A stretch of DNA of 64,000 bases from Telopea speciosissima (taxonomy: Eukaryota > Streptophyta > Magnoliopsida > Proteales > Proteaceae), in contig NC_057920.1 in NCBI RefSeq assembly GCF_018873765.1, positions 15,575,307-15,639,306 of the forward strand, written 5' to 3'. A program made the translations under genes and the position numbers. The stretch's first letter is position 1. Every line of letters begins with the position of its first letter. Positions 11,590 through 23,106 of the stretch are shown piece by piece. Under the pieces are notes generated by a model. The model did no database searches. It saw only the letters and a program-made list of their open reading frames with translations, and was not told the DNA's origin.

Positions 11590-12810
11590 CTGATAGGGAA
11601 AGGTGGAGAGAGGGTGGTGAAGAAGCCAAACCCGAGAAAAACAAGCTCTAGCAGCACAAGAGGCTAGGGAATGAGCCTCTATAACAAAATCACGAGGAGC
11701 ATGAGAACAATGGAAAAAACAAAAAGATCTAAATAATCTAACTATATCACTAATTATAGTATTAGTGGCCCACTCAAGCAAAGCTGTAACACCAGTCAAG
11801 GCCTGAACGACTAGGAGAATAGGATCTGGCTCCTCTCCAAGGAGCTCAACACCCAAGGAGTGCCCAGGGGACATCCAAGGGTTGGGCTGTGTCGCACACA
11901 TCTCGGCGCACGCCTAGGGATTTGTGTGGCACAGCCCAACGGCTAGATGCTCCCTGGGCGTGCTAGGCTCCCTGGAGAGGAGCTCAACTCCCAAGGCCAA
12001 AATAATAGTCCCGGATTGCTTTCGCTTCCATGGCAAAATTTGACAAACTAATCCCAAAAACTTGCACCTGGCGGCGAAGAAGGATCCATCCTCAAACCTC
12101 AAGATTGCTGCATGGGCACCTTTCAAAAGCAGAACACCAAGCTCCATTAGTGATCCGTATATTGTCCCCAAAGAAAAAGGAGGAGTAGGAAACCCGCTCA
12201 AAGAGTCATCTGGGAAGAGGAAGGCTCACATGGCATTCAACAACAAAAAGCTGGCAAACAAACATAATTGAATGTAAGTCACGAGGAATGAAATTGAAAA
12301 CAACTTTATTTCTAGTTTTCTATATTTGCCACATTAAGGATGCTCATTGAATGGTAAAGTTTAGATGATTGGGTAACTTTCTATAAAGGGTCACTAGACA
12401 AAGGAGTCAATCTCTAAAGGATCAATGAACTGTTGGCAATCAATCCGTAAAGGGGAGGCCTGCCAACAAAAGGCTACAAGGGTCTAAAATCTAGGATGTG
12501 CATAATGGACTCCTATTGTCTTGGACAGAAACAACAATGGGGGAAAAAGCAAGGTTCCTTTTAAACAAAAGTTGATTAACTACCAAAGAATCGGTACTAC
12601 ATCTAAATTTTGGAGGTAGGCTGAGAGTCCAAAGCCATTTCCAAAATGGGTCCATGGAAGGGGAGGGAGTAAACCGATAGCGAGACAAAGTGAAATACTA
12701 GGTAGATTTTACCAAAAAAAATTTCATCCAAGGCTGGCACCCAAATCCAACTATCCAAGGTGTATGAAATTGGGATAAGGATTTGACTAATCACTTTAGT
12801 CTCAAGAGGG
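11590..12810 (-). mobile_element. L1-type LINE fragment (zf-RVT and RNase H region)
   Basis: On the minus strand, in order: FWKWLWTLSLPPKFR near 12660-12600, which matches the zinc-binding segment downstream of plant LINE reverse transcriptases; AAILRFEDGSFFAARCKFLG near 12120-12040, the start of the LINE RNase H domain; and FCFFHCSHAPRDFVIEAHSL near 11720-11660, the usual end of that domain. The frames are broken and the reverse transcriptase itself is absent, so this is the 3' part of a dead element. A small MITE has inserted near 11826-11990. Confidence 0.65.
11826..11990. mobile_element. Small MITE inside the LINE RNase H region
   Basis: Imperfect inverted ends GGCTCCTCTCCAAGGAG (left) and, inverted from the right, GAGCTCCTCTCCAGGGAG, about 165 bp apart, with a GC-rich centre (GGCGCACGCCTAGG). 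It interrupts the RNase H homology. The target duplication could not be fixed because GAGCTCAAC(A/T)CCCAAGG also recurs as a direct repeat at both ends. Confidence 0.5.
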
Positions 12811-12913
12811 GAGACTAGTCCGTTTATTAAGTCCCAATTCCATGTCCTTGATGGATAGGAGATGAAGCTCGCTACAAGACCATTTAGAGATTGGTCAATA
12901 GGGGTAAAGATAC

Positions 12914-15210
12914 TGTGAATTCACCTAGAGGGGGGGTGAATAGGTGTAGGTAGTGGAATATACAAAAAAACATACGAAAATAAAAATGTTATCAAAAAGA
13001 GATAATTAAATTGCAAAGATAACACAAGAGATTTATAGTGGTTCGGCCAATACTTGCCTACGTCCACTCTTCTCACCTTGGAGAGAATTCCACTAAAACA
13101 AATCTTGAGTATGAGCAAGAGAACTCGTACAAATCTTGATTGAGAGCAAGATGACTCACCACCACTCTTGATTCCGAACAAGAGGACTCAATCTACTCTT
13201 GATTCCGAGCAAGAGGACTCAAACAACCATATAAAATAAAATGGTACTAAGACTAGGATTACAACAACATGTATGAAACTACTTTTCACCTTTGAAGCTT
13301 GAAGCTAATTGAGGTGGAGTAGCTTAGAGAGGGAATGCACTTGAATGAATGCTTTGATGAAAAATGCTTTGAATGATCAAGTACCGAAGACTTTTTGATG
13401 TCTTTGATTAGCTTTAATTAATTGTAATTAGTTTAATTGAGCTCACCTATTTATAGGCAAAGGTGTTCAAGGCATCTAAGACTTAATGCTAAATTCGGAT
13501 ACTAATCTATCCTGATCCGGTATGCCGTTTCCCAATTCGATATGCTGGATCATGGAATATATCCGTTGACCAACGGCTAATTCATAATGGTCAAAAGCCA
13601 AATCGGTATGCTGGATCACGATTCGGCATGCTGGATTGTGATCCGGTATGCTGGATCATGATTCGGAGCATTCTGTTTGCTCTCTGTGAGCAAAGCCTTG
13701 AGATTGTATTTTGCAGGAAAAATGGAATTCAGCATGTCGGATCTGAATTCGGTATGCCGAATCAACTGTTTTGTTGAACAAGTGTAAGTCTTTGGTTGGA
13801 CTGAGTTGGGTCGATTCCATTCGACAAGTCCGGGCCAATTTCTTTGGTTTTAGTCCATGTGGGAAGAGTCTAAAACAACCTCCTAGGGTCACACTACATG
13901 TATGTATGCGTGAGTGTGTTTAATACATTGATTGTGACTTTAACACATGATTTAACAACAAAGCACAATTCTAAGTCTTCAATCTTCTTCAAGTCTTGAA
14001 CTTCAGTTCTTTGCATGAATGTCTTTAAAGTGAGTTCCTCTAACTTATCTTGATCTTTGTCTTCAAAACTTTTTCTCCATTCTTTTTGATTCTTTGATGT
14101 CTTGAAAGATTGGACAAGTTCAATTTGCTTTGAGCATCAATCTCTTGAATTGAGTGCTCCCCCTCACTTGGTGCTATGCTCTTATTTAAACATCTTAAAC
14201 AAGAGTTAGTACAATTCGATTTATTTATTATCATCAATACATCTATATCATCATGATAGATGATTGGAGTTTATGTATGACGACTTTTCCTCAACAATCT
14301 CCCCCTTTTTGATGATAACAAATATTGATCGAAAATAATGCAATATTCAAGAAATGTATAACATTAATTGCATAATAAGTTCAAAGAGAAACTACAATTT
14401 TTTTCTCTCCATTTCTCTTCCCCTTTGGCATTATCAAAAAGCGGGGAGTATGATTGGGGGTTCCAAGGTCTTTGATCCCCATTGTGTGTTGGGTCCATCA
14501 ATGTTAGTATCATACCTTTCTCTTGGTTTCCATACCATTTTGTTATCAAATCAATTTGAGTATGATTGGGGATTCCAAGGTCTTTGGTTTTGGGGTACCT
14601 TATGTGGTCTTTGAATTTTGGGAGGGTCTCTCCGATATTCACCATAATAAGGTCTTCTAGATTTGTAATACGCTTGATTCGTATTCTTTGATCCCATGTA
14701 CTGATTTTTCCATCGAGTATCATGACAATCCCAAATTGAATGTCCCTTTTTGTTGCAATTATTGCATATAACAATTTGAGGGGTATTTGAACTTTGTATC
14801 TCCCCTTTGGGATTGAGTTTCTTACTTTGAAAACTTTTCTTCTTAGAATAACATTCCTTAAGTAAATTTCCTTTCTTTTTATAATAGTTACAATATTTAT
14901 TTTTCTTAGCTCCCTTACTTCCTATCTTACTTGAACTTGGCTTTTGGGATTGATTTAAACTCTTGTTTACATCATAACCTAACCCTTCCTTGTTGAAAGT
15001 TGTTTTGGATGAAAATCCAAATAAAATATTAAGATTCTTTTTATCATTAGTAAAAGATTCTAAATCTTTGCACAACTTCTCTTTTTCTTCTTCTAAGTTG
15101 TTAACTTGAGAAGTTAAAATTGTATTTTGGTCTTTAAAGATATTTATCTCTTTTAAGATATTCTTTTTAGTAGTAACTAATTCCATGCTATTTTTGTACT
15201 GATAAATCAT
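12914..15210 (-). mobile_element. Ty1/copia (SIRE/Maximus-like) 3' LTR plus gag fragment
   Basis: A 1383-bp LTR (12914-14296) runs TG...CA on either strand. Its inner side is bordered by a polypurine tract (AAAAAGGGGGAGAT on the minus strand, 14297-14310), so it is the 3' LTR of a minus-strand element. Next to it, 14551-15210, is an open stretch with a coiled-coil-like region and a CCHC zinc knuckle (CNNCNKKGHSIWDC), typical of copia gag. Enzyme domains that should lie between gag and the polypurine tract are absent. The LTR holds repeated GGTATGCTGGATCA words (13500-13770). Broken fossil; the 5' LTR is not in the window. Age not measurable with one LTR. Confidence 0.7.
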
Positions 15211-18200
15211 GGACTGAATTTGAACCTATTAAATCTGATGATTATGATGGTTATACTAAATATGAACTTTTGAATAGTAAATCTCACCAAAAAAAAAATC
15301 AAAGAGAAAGGTTTGGGGTTCGTTCTTTGCAAGGCTGATACCTCCGGATGTGCTTACTCATATCCTCCGGTAAGTTTTTTTTTTTTTTTTGTCCTTTTCT
15401 ATTTCTTCTCGGTTTATTTGTTTAATTTTTTATATTTTTATTCTTCGTCAGCTTCTCATCCCTTTTGTTCTTGTTTCAAAAGAAGAAAAAAAATAAAAAA
15501 GAAGAATAATCTCCTCTTCGGACGACACCTAGGTTAATTGGCTTGTTTGTTTCTCATCCACGAATTTACCAAAAAAAAAACATAAAAACTTAAAAAGAAG
15601 CACCACCAGTTGGCGTTTGAACTGGGGTTTTCTACTTCTACAGTGATGGAAAGAAGAATTTAAAAACTAAAGGTAGGGTAAAATTAATTATCTTCATAAT
15701 CCCAAAAATTTACATCTCTTAACGATGGACGGTTGGTGAATTACCCTTTTAATATATTATGATATGACTGCAATGCTCTACACATTTAATTGCAGGCACT
15801 GTCCTTTAATAGGTCTCATTAATCTCTATATAAGCAGTGCTGAAAAAAGATGAATTTAGCATCTATCTAATGAAACTGTACATTAATTCTAGAAAGTAAT
15901 AAGTTTATTTACCTGATAGATTTAGATGTTAATGGCTAACTTCATTGCATTGCATTTATTAAAAAACAGAAAATAAAGATTTAGAAGTCTTCAAAACAAA
16001 AAGAATCCACGAATTCATCTTTATTACGAATCTGACAACAGAACGAGGTAATCTGAAACGGTGATTTCTTGTATTTGTGATTAGATCCTTCCATAGCAGA
16101 ATCGTTTTTTAACCTTTCTTTCTTCCCCGATTCGGTTGCTTGCTCTGTCTTCCTGCTTATTGTGTGCTTGCATCTCTTTACTGTTTATAGTTTAGTTCTA
16201 GTCTTAATTCTGTCTATGGAACGACCTCTAACCTTTAAGCTGTACTAGGTGGCAGACCGAAATTCATATTTAATATCATCATCACTATTATCAGATTTAA
16301 TAAATTCAAAATCAATCCATGATTTATCATTACCAATTCTGATCTTAGGTTCAAACCCTAACCAATTTGGGGAAAATTTTTTCAGTTTCAATCCTAATCA
16401 ATTTGGGGCTAATGATAACATTTTGATCATTTATTCATTAACTTTGATGGATTACTATCAAAAGAGAAATTTAATCATTAGATTCCATAAAACTAACATC
16501 TAATATCATCCAAAATTAACAACAGAGACCAAGGTTCTACAGAGTTTTGAAATTAAGGGCAATTCTGAATTAAAAAAATTATAGAAGGCATTTGGACAAA
16601 TAAGTACTTTCATAGAGAAATTTGTAAAAAACACAAGATTTTATTTTCTCTAATTCTATCCGTTCAGTACAAATTATGATTAACCCTAATGGAAATCCAT
16701 TAGGATGGAAATTGAAGATTTTTCTACTTAGGAAACAGTACTTCAGAAGAGAATGGGCATTTAGGCCATTATCTGACCCTTTTCATCTGGTCATCTCAAT
16801 TATTCAACCCCACCCCTGGCAAGACAGTTCACTTCCAAAATAAATAACACAAGCACAACAATTCACTTCCACAATAATTAACCCCATGTATAGAATTCCA
16901 AATAATTCAAAAAAATTTAACTAGTTAAAGACATTTATAGAATTCCTCGTATTATGTTTCTAACTAATCCAAAAAAATAACCTATGATATGAAATCACAT
17001 TAAGATTTAAATGTTTTAAAACCATAAATTTTTTTCAATTTTATTGAACTATTAAATATCAACCGTTGGATGGTTGACATGCCATGTGGCACGGTGAGCA
17101 AGCTCAAGGTTCCACATAACATTATTCAAATTTTATGTTACGATAAACTCTCTTTCCCATCTTCATCAAATATTTAAATTTCGTACATATTATTCATAAT
17201 CTACTAAAAAATATTACCCTTTATTTGAGATGTATGATGCTCATATACATAAGCTAATCATCTTTTTCCTTTTTATTTTACAAATAAATTGTTTTGTTTA
17301 TAAAAACAAAAAAATATAGAGAACCATGATTTGGCCATGTACAAAGAAAATCAACACTAGATAGTGAGAAAAGATGAGATATGTATGTAAGACGTATAAA
17401 ACAATCAAATGTGATTTAATCCAATACGAAATTATAAACAAAAACGATTCAAATGTTTCTCACAACGACTCCTCTATTTAGAAGAAACCAACATAAATTC
17501 CAACTGATTCTATTTTATAATTTACTTAAATTGACAATACTCATATAAGAGTTAATTCAGAATCAATCCCATTTTCAATATCAATTCCAATACATTATAT
17601 TTAAGGGGGAAAGAGAACAATGTGAACAGGGTTAAAGTAACAGAAAGCTCATAAGGGTGAGGCAATCTGTGTCGCAAGACCTGTTTTACAATTTAGTTTA
17701 TGCCCTCTAAACGAGATGCCCAGACACAGAAATAATCAGTCGGGGCATCAGATACCTCAGGCATTGCTATCTAATTAAAAGATCTCACCAAAAAAACACA
17801 AACAAACATGCAATCTCAGCCGAAAGATGGTGATATTTGATATAATCACAGCTACCTCATTAGAGATTAGATAGAATCTTCATCATAGATTGCACGTATA
17901 AGATTGTACCATTGAAAGAAAGTTAAAAGTACGAAAATTTGGTGAAAACTAACAAAAAGGTGGGAGACACGGGAAAGAAAATGATGTGCAACAGAGATCA
18001 GATGGTAGTGCATGTTTGATATTCATCATTCAATTGCAGAATATATGGATTGTGTTCATCACTTCTTGCACATTCAGTCCCGAGAAAACATAAAATTGTA
18101 ATAGCAATAGCAAATCAACAAAAAATAAATAAATGAAAAGCTACCATGATAGCTACATCATGGATGAAAAGGGAAGAGAAATTTCCGTTTTCAATGAAGA

Positions 18201-18472
18201 ATCAGATCTAATTGTCAATCACCATCAAGCATTTACATGTAAATGCTTGTTAGACTGGGGCGACAAAGTACAATCATCATATTCAGATTTGTCTTTGAAA
18301 AAACAAAATCAAACAATTGAATCAACAAAAAGAAATATCAATAAAATCAAAACTAAATAGGGATAAAACAAGGTTAGATCTTTATTAGCAAAAAGATGAC
18401 AGATTAGATACGGCAAAGACGAGATCGATTTAGAGAATGGGGATATATAGGGGGGGAAAGGATAGTAAAATT
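15211..18472. other. AT-rich intergenic region
   Basis: More than 3 kb with no supported gene. Only short chance ORFs occur, for example 16249-16503 and 18133-18360. A perfect 7-bp-stem hairpin (GATGCCC...GGGCATC) lies near 17717-17753. The segment 15330-15370 ends in a good donor (CCG|GTAAGT) and could be a stray exon, but no protein family is recognised. Confidence 0.4.
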
Positions 18473-18599
18473 CGAGTCTCAGACATCCAAGGAAGGATAA
18501 GAGCAGCACAAGCTCTCAAGCCTGGCGAAGGCGAAAGCTCTCAGGCGGCCACTGCGAATGTTTGAGAAACAAGCCTCAAGAGTTGTTATCATCGATACA
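18473..18599 (-). ncRNA. U14 (SNORD14) box C/D snoRNA, copy 1
   Basis: The minus strand holds the U14 signature: ACATTCGCAGT (domain A, pairs with 18S rRNA), and a 3' end TTCCTTGGATGTCTGAG that includes box D (CTGA, 18479-18482) and matches the 3' end of vertebrate U14 almost base for base. Box C is near 18588-18595 but is the weakest of the three copies (CGATGATA, one repeat shorter). U14 guides 2'-O-methylation of 18S rRNA and is needed for 18S processing in the nucleolus. Length about 125 nt, as in other plant U14 RNAs. Confidence 0.82.
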
Positions 18600-18852
18600 T
18601 TCTCATTTAATAGAATAAAAACCAGTGTGCTTGGACGATTCAATCATGTTGCGGATCAGTGAACACAGAGTAATGACAAAATTTCAAATGAAAACCCTAA
18701 AACTGACAAAAGCAAATTCAATGAATTAAAACAAAAACAAAGAACATTAAAAATTAACTCGACGGAAATATTTTTGATTCTTCACCTGCATTAGCACAAA
18801 GATGGATTTGAAGATGAGCATATATAGGAGGGCAAAACAGATTCTATAATTC

Positions 18853-18976
18853 GAGTCTCAGACATCCAAGGAAGGATAGAAGCAGCACAAGCTCTCAAGC
18901 CCGGCGAAGGCGAAAGCTCTCAGGCGGCCACTGCGAATGTTTGAGAAACAAGCCTTAGGAGTTATCATCATCGACA
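18853..18976 (-). ncRNA. U14 (SNORD14) box C/D snoRNA, copy 2
   Basis: Same signature as its neighbours: box C ATGATGA (18965-18971 on the complementary strand), domain A ACATTCGCAGT, and box D CTGA (18858-18861) preceded by TTGGATGT. It is nearly identical to copy 3 through the RNA, with differences mainly outside the conserved boxes. Confidence 0.86.
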
Positions 18977-19142
18977 AATTATAATTAACTAGATCAGAAA
19001 ACAGAATGTGCTTGGACGATCCAATCATGGTTGGATGTGAAAACAACATAATGACAACTAAACCAAATTCAAGCATAAACAAAGATGGATTTAGAGAATG
19101 AGGAGATATACGGGGGGGAAAAACAAACAGATTCTATAAATC

Positions 19143-19266
19143 GAGTCTCAGACATCCAAGGAAGGATAGGAGCAGCATAAGCTCTCAAGCCCGGCGAAGG
19201 CGAAAGCTCTCAGGCGGCCACTGCGAATGTTTGAGAAACAAGCCTTAGGAGTTATCATCATCGACA
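19143..19266 (-). ncRNA. U14 (SNORD14) box C/D snoRNA, copy 3
   Basis: First copy in the direction of transcription, nearest the putative promoter at 19539-19680. Box C ATGATGA (19255-19261), domain A ACATTCGCAGT, box D CTGA (19148-19151). The three copies on one strand behind one promoter fit the polycistronic snoRNA clusters known in plants; processing from a single precursor is inferred. Confidence 0.86.
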
Positions 19267-19359
19267 AATACTAATTAACTAGATCACAAAAAAGTGTCCT
19301 TGGACGATCCCATCATGGTTTGGATCAGTGCAAACACGCAAATGAGCAAAAGATTAAAA

Positions 19360-19473
19360 TCAAATCTCTGAATAAAAATAGAAGAATAGGAGAAATACAA
19401 TCCGAGAAGGGTTGAACGCCCTGAACCTCTGAGGAGCAGCTGTTTGCAACTGCTTAACTTCGGAGGCACCCAT
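19360..19473 (-). CDS. Short ORF at the head of the U14 transcript (37 codons)
   Basis: ATG at 19473 in good context (AAGATGG) opens MGASEVKQLQTAAPQRFRAF and ends after NPSRI and a hydrophobic run. It lies 66 nt downstream of a TATA box, so it is probably in the first exon of the snoRNA-cluster transcript. A possible weak donor (ATT|GTATTT) follows NPSRI, in which case only the first 25 or so codons are exonic and the snoRNAs are intronic or 3'. I do not recognise the peptide. It may be a true host-gene exon or an incidental leader ORF. Confidence 0.35.
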   Translation of the reverse strand: MGASEVKQLQTAAPQRFRAFNPSRIVFLLFFYFYSEI

Positions 19474-19538
19474 CTTGGATGACGATTTATGAGTAATGGA
19501 GAAACCACTGCGATAGAAAACCACAGGAGTAAGGCAGA

Positions 19539-19680
19539 TATTTATACGCAAAGAGGTGGAGTTAGGGTTTAGGGTTTCGTTGCAGCAAAGGATTCAACGC
19601 TCTCTAGAGCCGCTGTTTGCATATGCTTTGGGTTTGGGTTGGCATTATTGGGCCCGTAAACTGACCTGGGCCTAAATATC
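19539..19680 (-). promoter_or_regulatory. Site II / telo-box / TATA promoter for the U14 cluster
   Basis: On the minus strand, in order: GGCCCA-type site II elements (complement of TGGGCC at 19667-19672 and TGGGCCC at 19649-19655), a telo-box AAACCCTAAACCCTAA (complement of 19562-19577), and TATAAATA (complement of 19539-19546). Site II plus telo-box is the classic pairing in promoters of plant ribosomal-protein and snoRNA genes, so it fits expression of a U14 precursor tied to ribosome demand. Confidence 0.75.
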
Positions 19681-19737
19681 ACATTAGCCCTTTCCATTTT
19701 TATTTTATTTTTTGGTAAACACATTAGCCCTTTCCAT
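19680..19737. mobile_element. Micro-insertion with 18-bp target duplication
   Basis: CACATTAGCCCTTTCCAT occurs at 19680-19697 and 19720-19737, flanking 22 bp whose minus strand reads TTTACC then an A-rich tail. This is the form of an extremely 5'-truncated L1/SINE insertion, only the 3' terminal bases and poly-A. Confidence 0.6.
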
Positions 19738-20307
19738 AAGGCCCAATTATATTTGATTCATGCATATATTGTTTTCACTTTGTCTCTGTTGGTCGCAACT
19801 CGCAAGCATTGTTCGTAATATCGGGATTGGTCTTGGGGTCAGTCAGGGTCGATATTGGTCCGGATCGGTCAAAATTGATTTGTATCGGTAAAAAATGTCA
19901 AAAAACAGATTTTATTAGATCGGTTCCCATATCGGGCAGTATCATTCATAGAATATTAAAAAAATTATGAAAATTAAAAGTAAATCAGAAAATCCATTTT
20001 AGAATCATAATGACTGATACCGACTGATTTGATCCCAAGATTAAGAACCATTTTAAAATCATAATGATTGGCTGATCCAATCCAGAGTTTCAGGCGACCT
20101 TACCGAGTTGACCAATCCAAGGAACAATCCACTAATAACTAGCAAGTTCGATCATTATTCGGGAACAGTCAGTCTTAGGCCAATACCGATCCTATCCGAG
20201 ATTAATTGAGACTCAAAAGTAGAGAAGGGTTCGTCGAATGGAAGTGAAAAATTTTAAGCTGCAATGGAACATTAAAAAATGGACAAGAACCAAATAGTCA
20301 TAACTTT

Positions 20308-21975
20308 GGCACCATTTGATAACACTCTAAAAAACATGTTTTTCTGTTCTAAAAAACGAAAAAACACCCTAAAAAGTGTTTGATAAACTTGTTTCGTTTC
20401 TATCGTTTCTTGAAACATAAATTAAAATTTATGAGCCAGGGAACAGATTTGACGATACAAATATGACTTGTTTTCCTATTTTTTGAAGTACATTGAGAGA
20501 AACTGTGCTCGATAAACCATCGACTCTCCAACTCCAAAAAACGTTGTGCACTCTCCATCGTCCTCAAGCTATTGAAGGGAACCTCGTCTGTGGAGCTTAC
20601 TATTGTTGTGTCTACCTCCACCGTCTAGGTACCCCTCTCTTCTCTGCAACACTCGTCTCTCTCTCTCTCATCAGTAAAATCTACAAAATAACTCTCATCA
20701 AAAAAAAAAACTACAAAATAACTGAAAATTTTCGCCACAGATTGTTGATTCCTATCGCTGGGATTGTTAGGCACTGTTATGGGTAATATTGGGGTTAGGT
20801 TAATCGTAATCTGGTCTTTCATTATTATCGGTCTGGGTTCAACTCTTTGCGATTCATCTCATTAGCAAGTGTCTCTAGATTTTGTGGTTTGGATTCCTCT
20901 GTTTCTAACTAATAAGTAGTAATAACAAGTCCTCCGTATTATGCAAGTGCCAAGTTGTGATTCTATTGTTTGTCTGGAAGCCCTAATAATCTAGGGTTGT
21001 TAGTCAGGGTTTTGCACTGAAATAAGCACGCTTCTGTTTTCTGCCAAGTTTCCAGATCACTTTCTACTTTATATCAACCAGCCCTGCATAAATTCACATA
21101 AATTTGGCACACTAGTTTCTGTTTATAGTTTCTTAAATTCTATATCGGTTCGATTACTGCTGGCTGCTCTGTTTCCCAGTGTCACAAGTCAGCAAACATG
21201 AAATTTAATATCAGATTCCTGAGATCTTCCATAGGTCAGTAGAGTTTCCCTGATAGAACACTTAACCAGATTATTGGCTTATTCTAACTTTTCAATTGAA
21301 GATGACTTATTTAATGTGTATGGTTATGAACGACCAATAGATGATCCACTAAATCCCAATCATCAATCTTATGATATTTCTATTGCAACTACAACTCAAA
21401 GGGAAGGGGTAAGACAAATGAATGAAATACGAATAAATATCGCAAATCAATTGATTATATCTAAGGGGATGTCTCAGATTTCAGTAGATGGACTGTGATG
21501 TTATGTTAAATACTCAATTGTTGGACTCGGTTATGTCCTTGTAATGTATATATTTTTTTTTAAATTGTGTTTAAACTTAAATATTGGCATTCCTTATATA
21601 TTCCTTAATCACGTGGATATTTTTATTAGTTAAATTACATATTTTCATTATTAAATTTAAGAAATATTGATTGTAATAGATTAAAATATGATTTTGATTT
21701 CTAATCTGATGAAAGACAATGCCAGTTACATAAATAGTGGGGTTATAGTGTAAATGATAATTCTGTAGTTATTGGTAACATTATAATCCATTTTCAGAAA
21801 CATATTTTATCAAATGCCATTGGTGTGCCAAATGAGTTCTTGAAACATTTCCGGAACAGGTTTACTAAACACCCCAAAAATGGTTTCTCAGCGTAGAAAC
21901 AGAATAAACTGTTTCTGCTGTGTCTGTCTATTGTTTCTCAACACAAAAACAGCAGAACCGTTATCAAACGGCACC
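20308..21975. mobile_element. PIF/Harbinger-like element, internally deleted
   Basis: Inverted ends GGCACCATTTGATAAC (left) and GGTGCCGTTTGATAAC (right, inverted), 13 of 16 identical, 1668 bp apart. Flanking triplets TTT/TTC are an imperfect 3-bp duplication. An open stretch at 21274-21498 (LFNVYGYERPIDDP ... TTTQREGVRQMNEIRINIAN) resembles the extreme C-terminus of plant Harbinger transposases (a '...QREYANxWRxxIAxxMW' tail). The catalytic DDE domain is not present, so it is non-autonomous. The family call is moderate; hAT is the alternative. Confidence 0.5.
20681..20723. mobile_element. Micro-insertion with 13-bp target duplication
   Basis: CTACAAAATAACT at 20681-20693 and 20711-20723 flanks a 17-bp insert ending in 11 A residues (CTCATC then A-tail). 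Same class as the other poly-A-tailed micro-insertions in this window. Confidence 0.55.
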
Positions 21976-22453
21976 TTCGTGTCCATATCCCTTCTTAGGC
22001 TATCTTTGCCTCTTTGGTATGATCTCATGAAATAAATTAAATCAATTTATTGAAATAAGTCAAACAATATATTTTTTTTCAAGAAATTAATTTTTTTTTG
22101 TTTTATCAATTAAAAATTTTAATAAATAATAAATTCATTTGGCAATTTTAATTTTCAAGAATATAATTATTTGTGTTCTTCCTCAACCGAATCAAGCATC
22201 CAAATCTCTTTGACACATTCCTCCATTTCTTTTCTGCCATGCTCTTATTTTAGGTTCAACTCCGCCCTCCTATTGGCGATTATTTCACTAAGACGTGAAT
22301 CTTCTCTTTTTCTTCTTTCCTTTTTTCCTTCTTAATTTAAGGCTTCTCTTTTGGTAATCACATCCAAAGGTAGTTGGGACTTTCTGTGATGGATTCTATG
22401 ATAAAGGTGAAATGAGGGAGAAAGATCAACACCCACCCGACAATTAAAAGTAT

Positions 22454-22626
22454 GGGAAAGAGAACACTACCTGATCGCATGCCATGCGCCTAGACACAGG
22501 GTCATGGAAGCAAAATGACCATCGTGCCTTCAAAGATTTTCACCTTTTCATGGGAGTATGGCAGTTATTTCGCATAGCCTTGTGTCTAGCCACACACTAT
22601 GTGAACTAGGTAGTGTTCTTTCTCCC
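22454..22626. mobile_element. Mutator-type MITE, 173 bp
   Basis: Perfect 19-bp inverted ends (GGGAAAGAGAACACTACCT) and a perfect 9-bp target duplication TAAAAGTAT (22445-22453 and 22627-22635). Internal similarity between the arms continues (CTAGACACA on one side, TGTGTCTAG on the other), so the transcript would fold into a long hairpin. No coding capacity. Confidence 0.88.
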
Positions 22627-22917
22627 TAAAAGTATTTACATGACAATTGGGTTAAAGGTAAGAATTCTGACAACATAGGAAAAACCCAAATAGATTTGTT
22701 GAAGTGACCAAGGAAATCAATCTATGGACAATAAAGAGAGCCATGTGTATCCAGCACAACAGTCCGGAGCCTCGGTTTTGGGCAAATTTGGGCTTCTACT
22801 TCTTCTCCAATAATCATACGGTTAGTTTGGGCTGGGCCTATCACAAGCCCAGCTCATTTGGCTGTAACAGCCAATTGACCATTTTTTTTTGTGTAAAGCA
22901 AGTGACCATAAAAATGG

Positions 22918-23106
22918 ATCCGGATCCTCTACTGCCGATCTGCCCCAACTTCCTTACTGCCACAAATAAAGTAGGGCGTGAAATGATCGCCTTACCCCCC
23001 ATTCGGGCAAGGCACTCGGGCAGGGGTAAGGCTGTCATTACGCTCCTTATTGTGTCTGCGGCAATAGGGAAGTTGGGGCAGCTCGACAGTAGAGGAATCC
23101 GACCAC
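22918..23106. mobile_element. MITE, 189 bp, just upstream of the GDSL gene
   Basis: Inverted arms contain GGATCCTCTACTG (left) and GGATTCCTCTACTG (right, inverted), and further in, CTGCCCCAACTTCC on both sides. It is flanked by the 10-bp direct repeat ATAAAAATGG (22908-22917 and 23107-23116). The duplication size suggests Mutator-type. It lies about 250 bp upstream of the GDSL TATA box. The 142-codon ORF that spans it is a chance ORF. Confidence 0.8.

Larger units (their letters stand above)
18440..19340 (-). repeat. Tandem array of three U14 units
   Basis: Three units, each a U14 snoRNA plus a conserved upstream block (CATGAT.GGATCGTCCAAG on the minus strand). Spacing of equivalent points is 379 bp (unit 1 to 2) and 290 bp (unit 2 to 3). 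The snoRNA parts are nearly identical while most linker DNA has diverged, so selection or recent homogenisation holds the RNA parts. Confidence 0.85.

Noticed and set aside
15313-15537. Possible exon ending in CCG|GTAAGT
   Set aside because: Good donor but no acceptor, no neighbouring exon and no recognised protein family.
17640-17770. H/ACA-type snoRNA next to the U14 cluster
   Set aside because: One good hairpin (GATGCCC/GGGCATC) exists, but no H box or ACA at the right spacing and no second hairpin.
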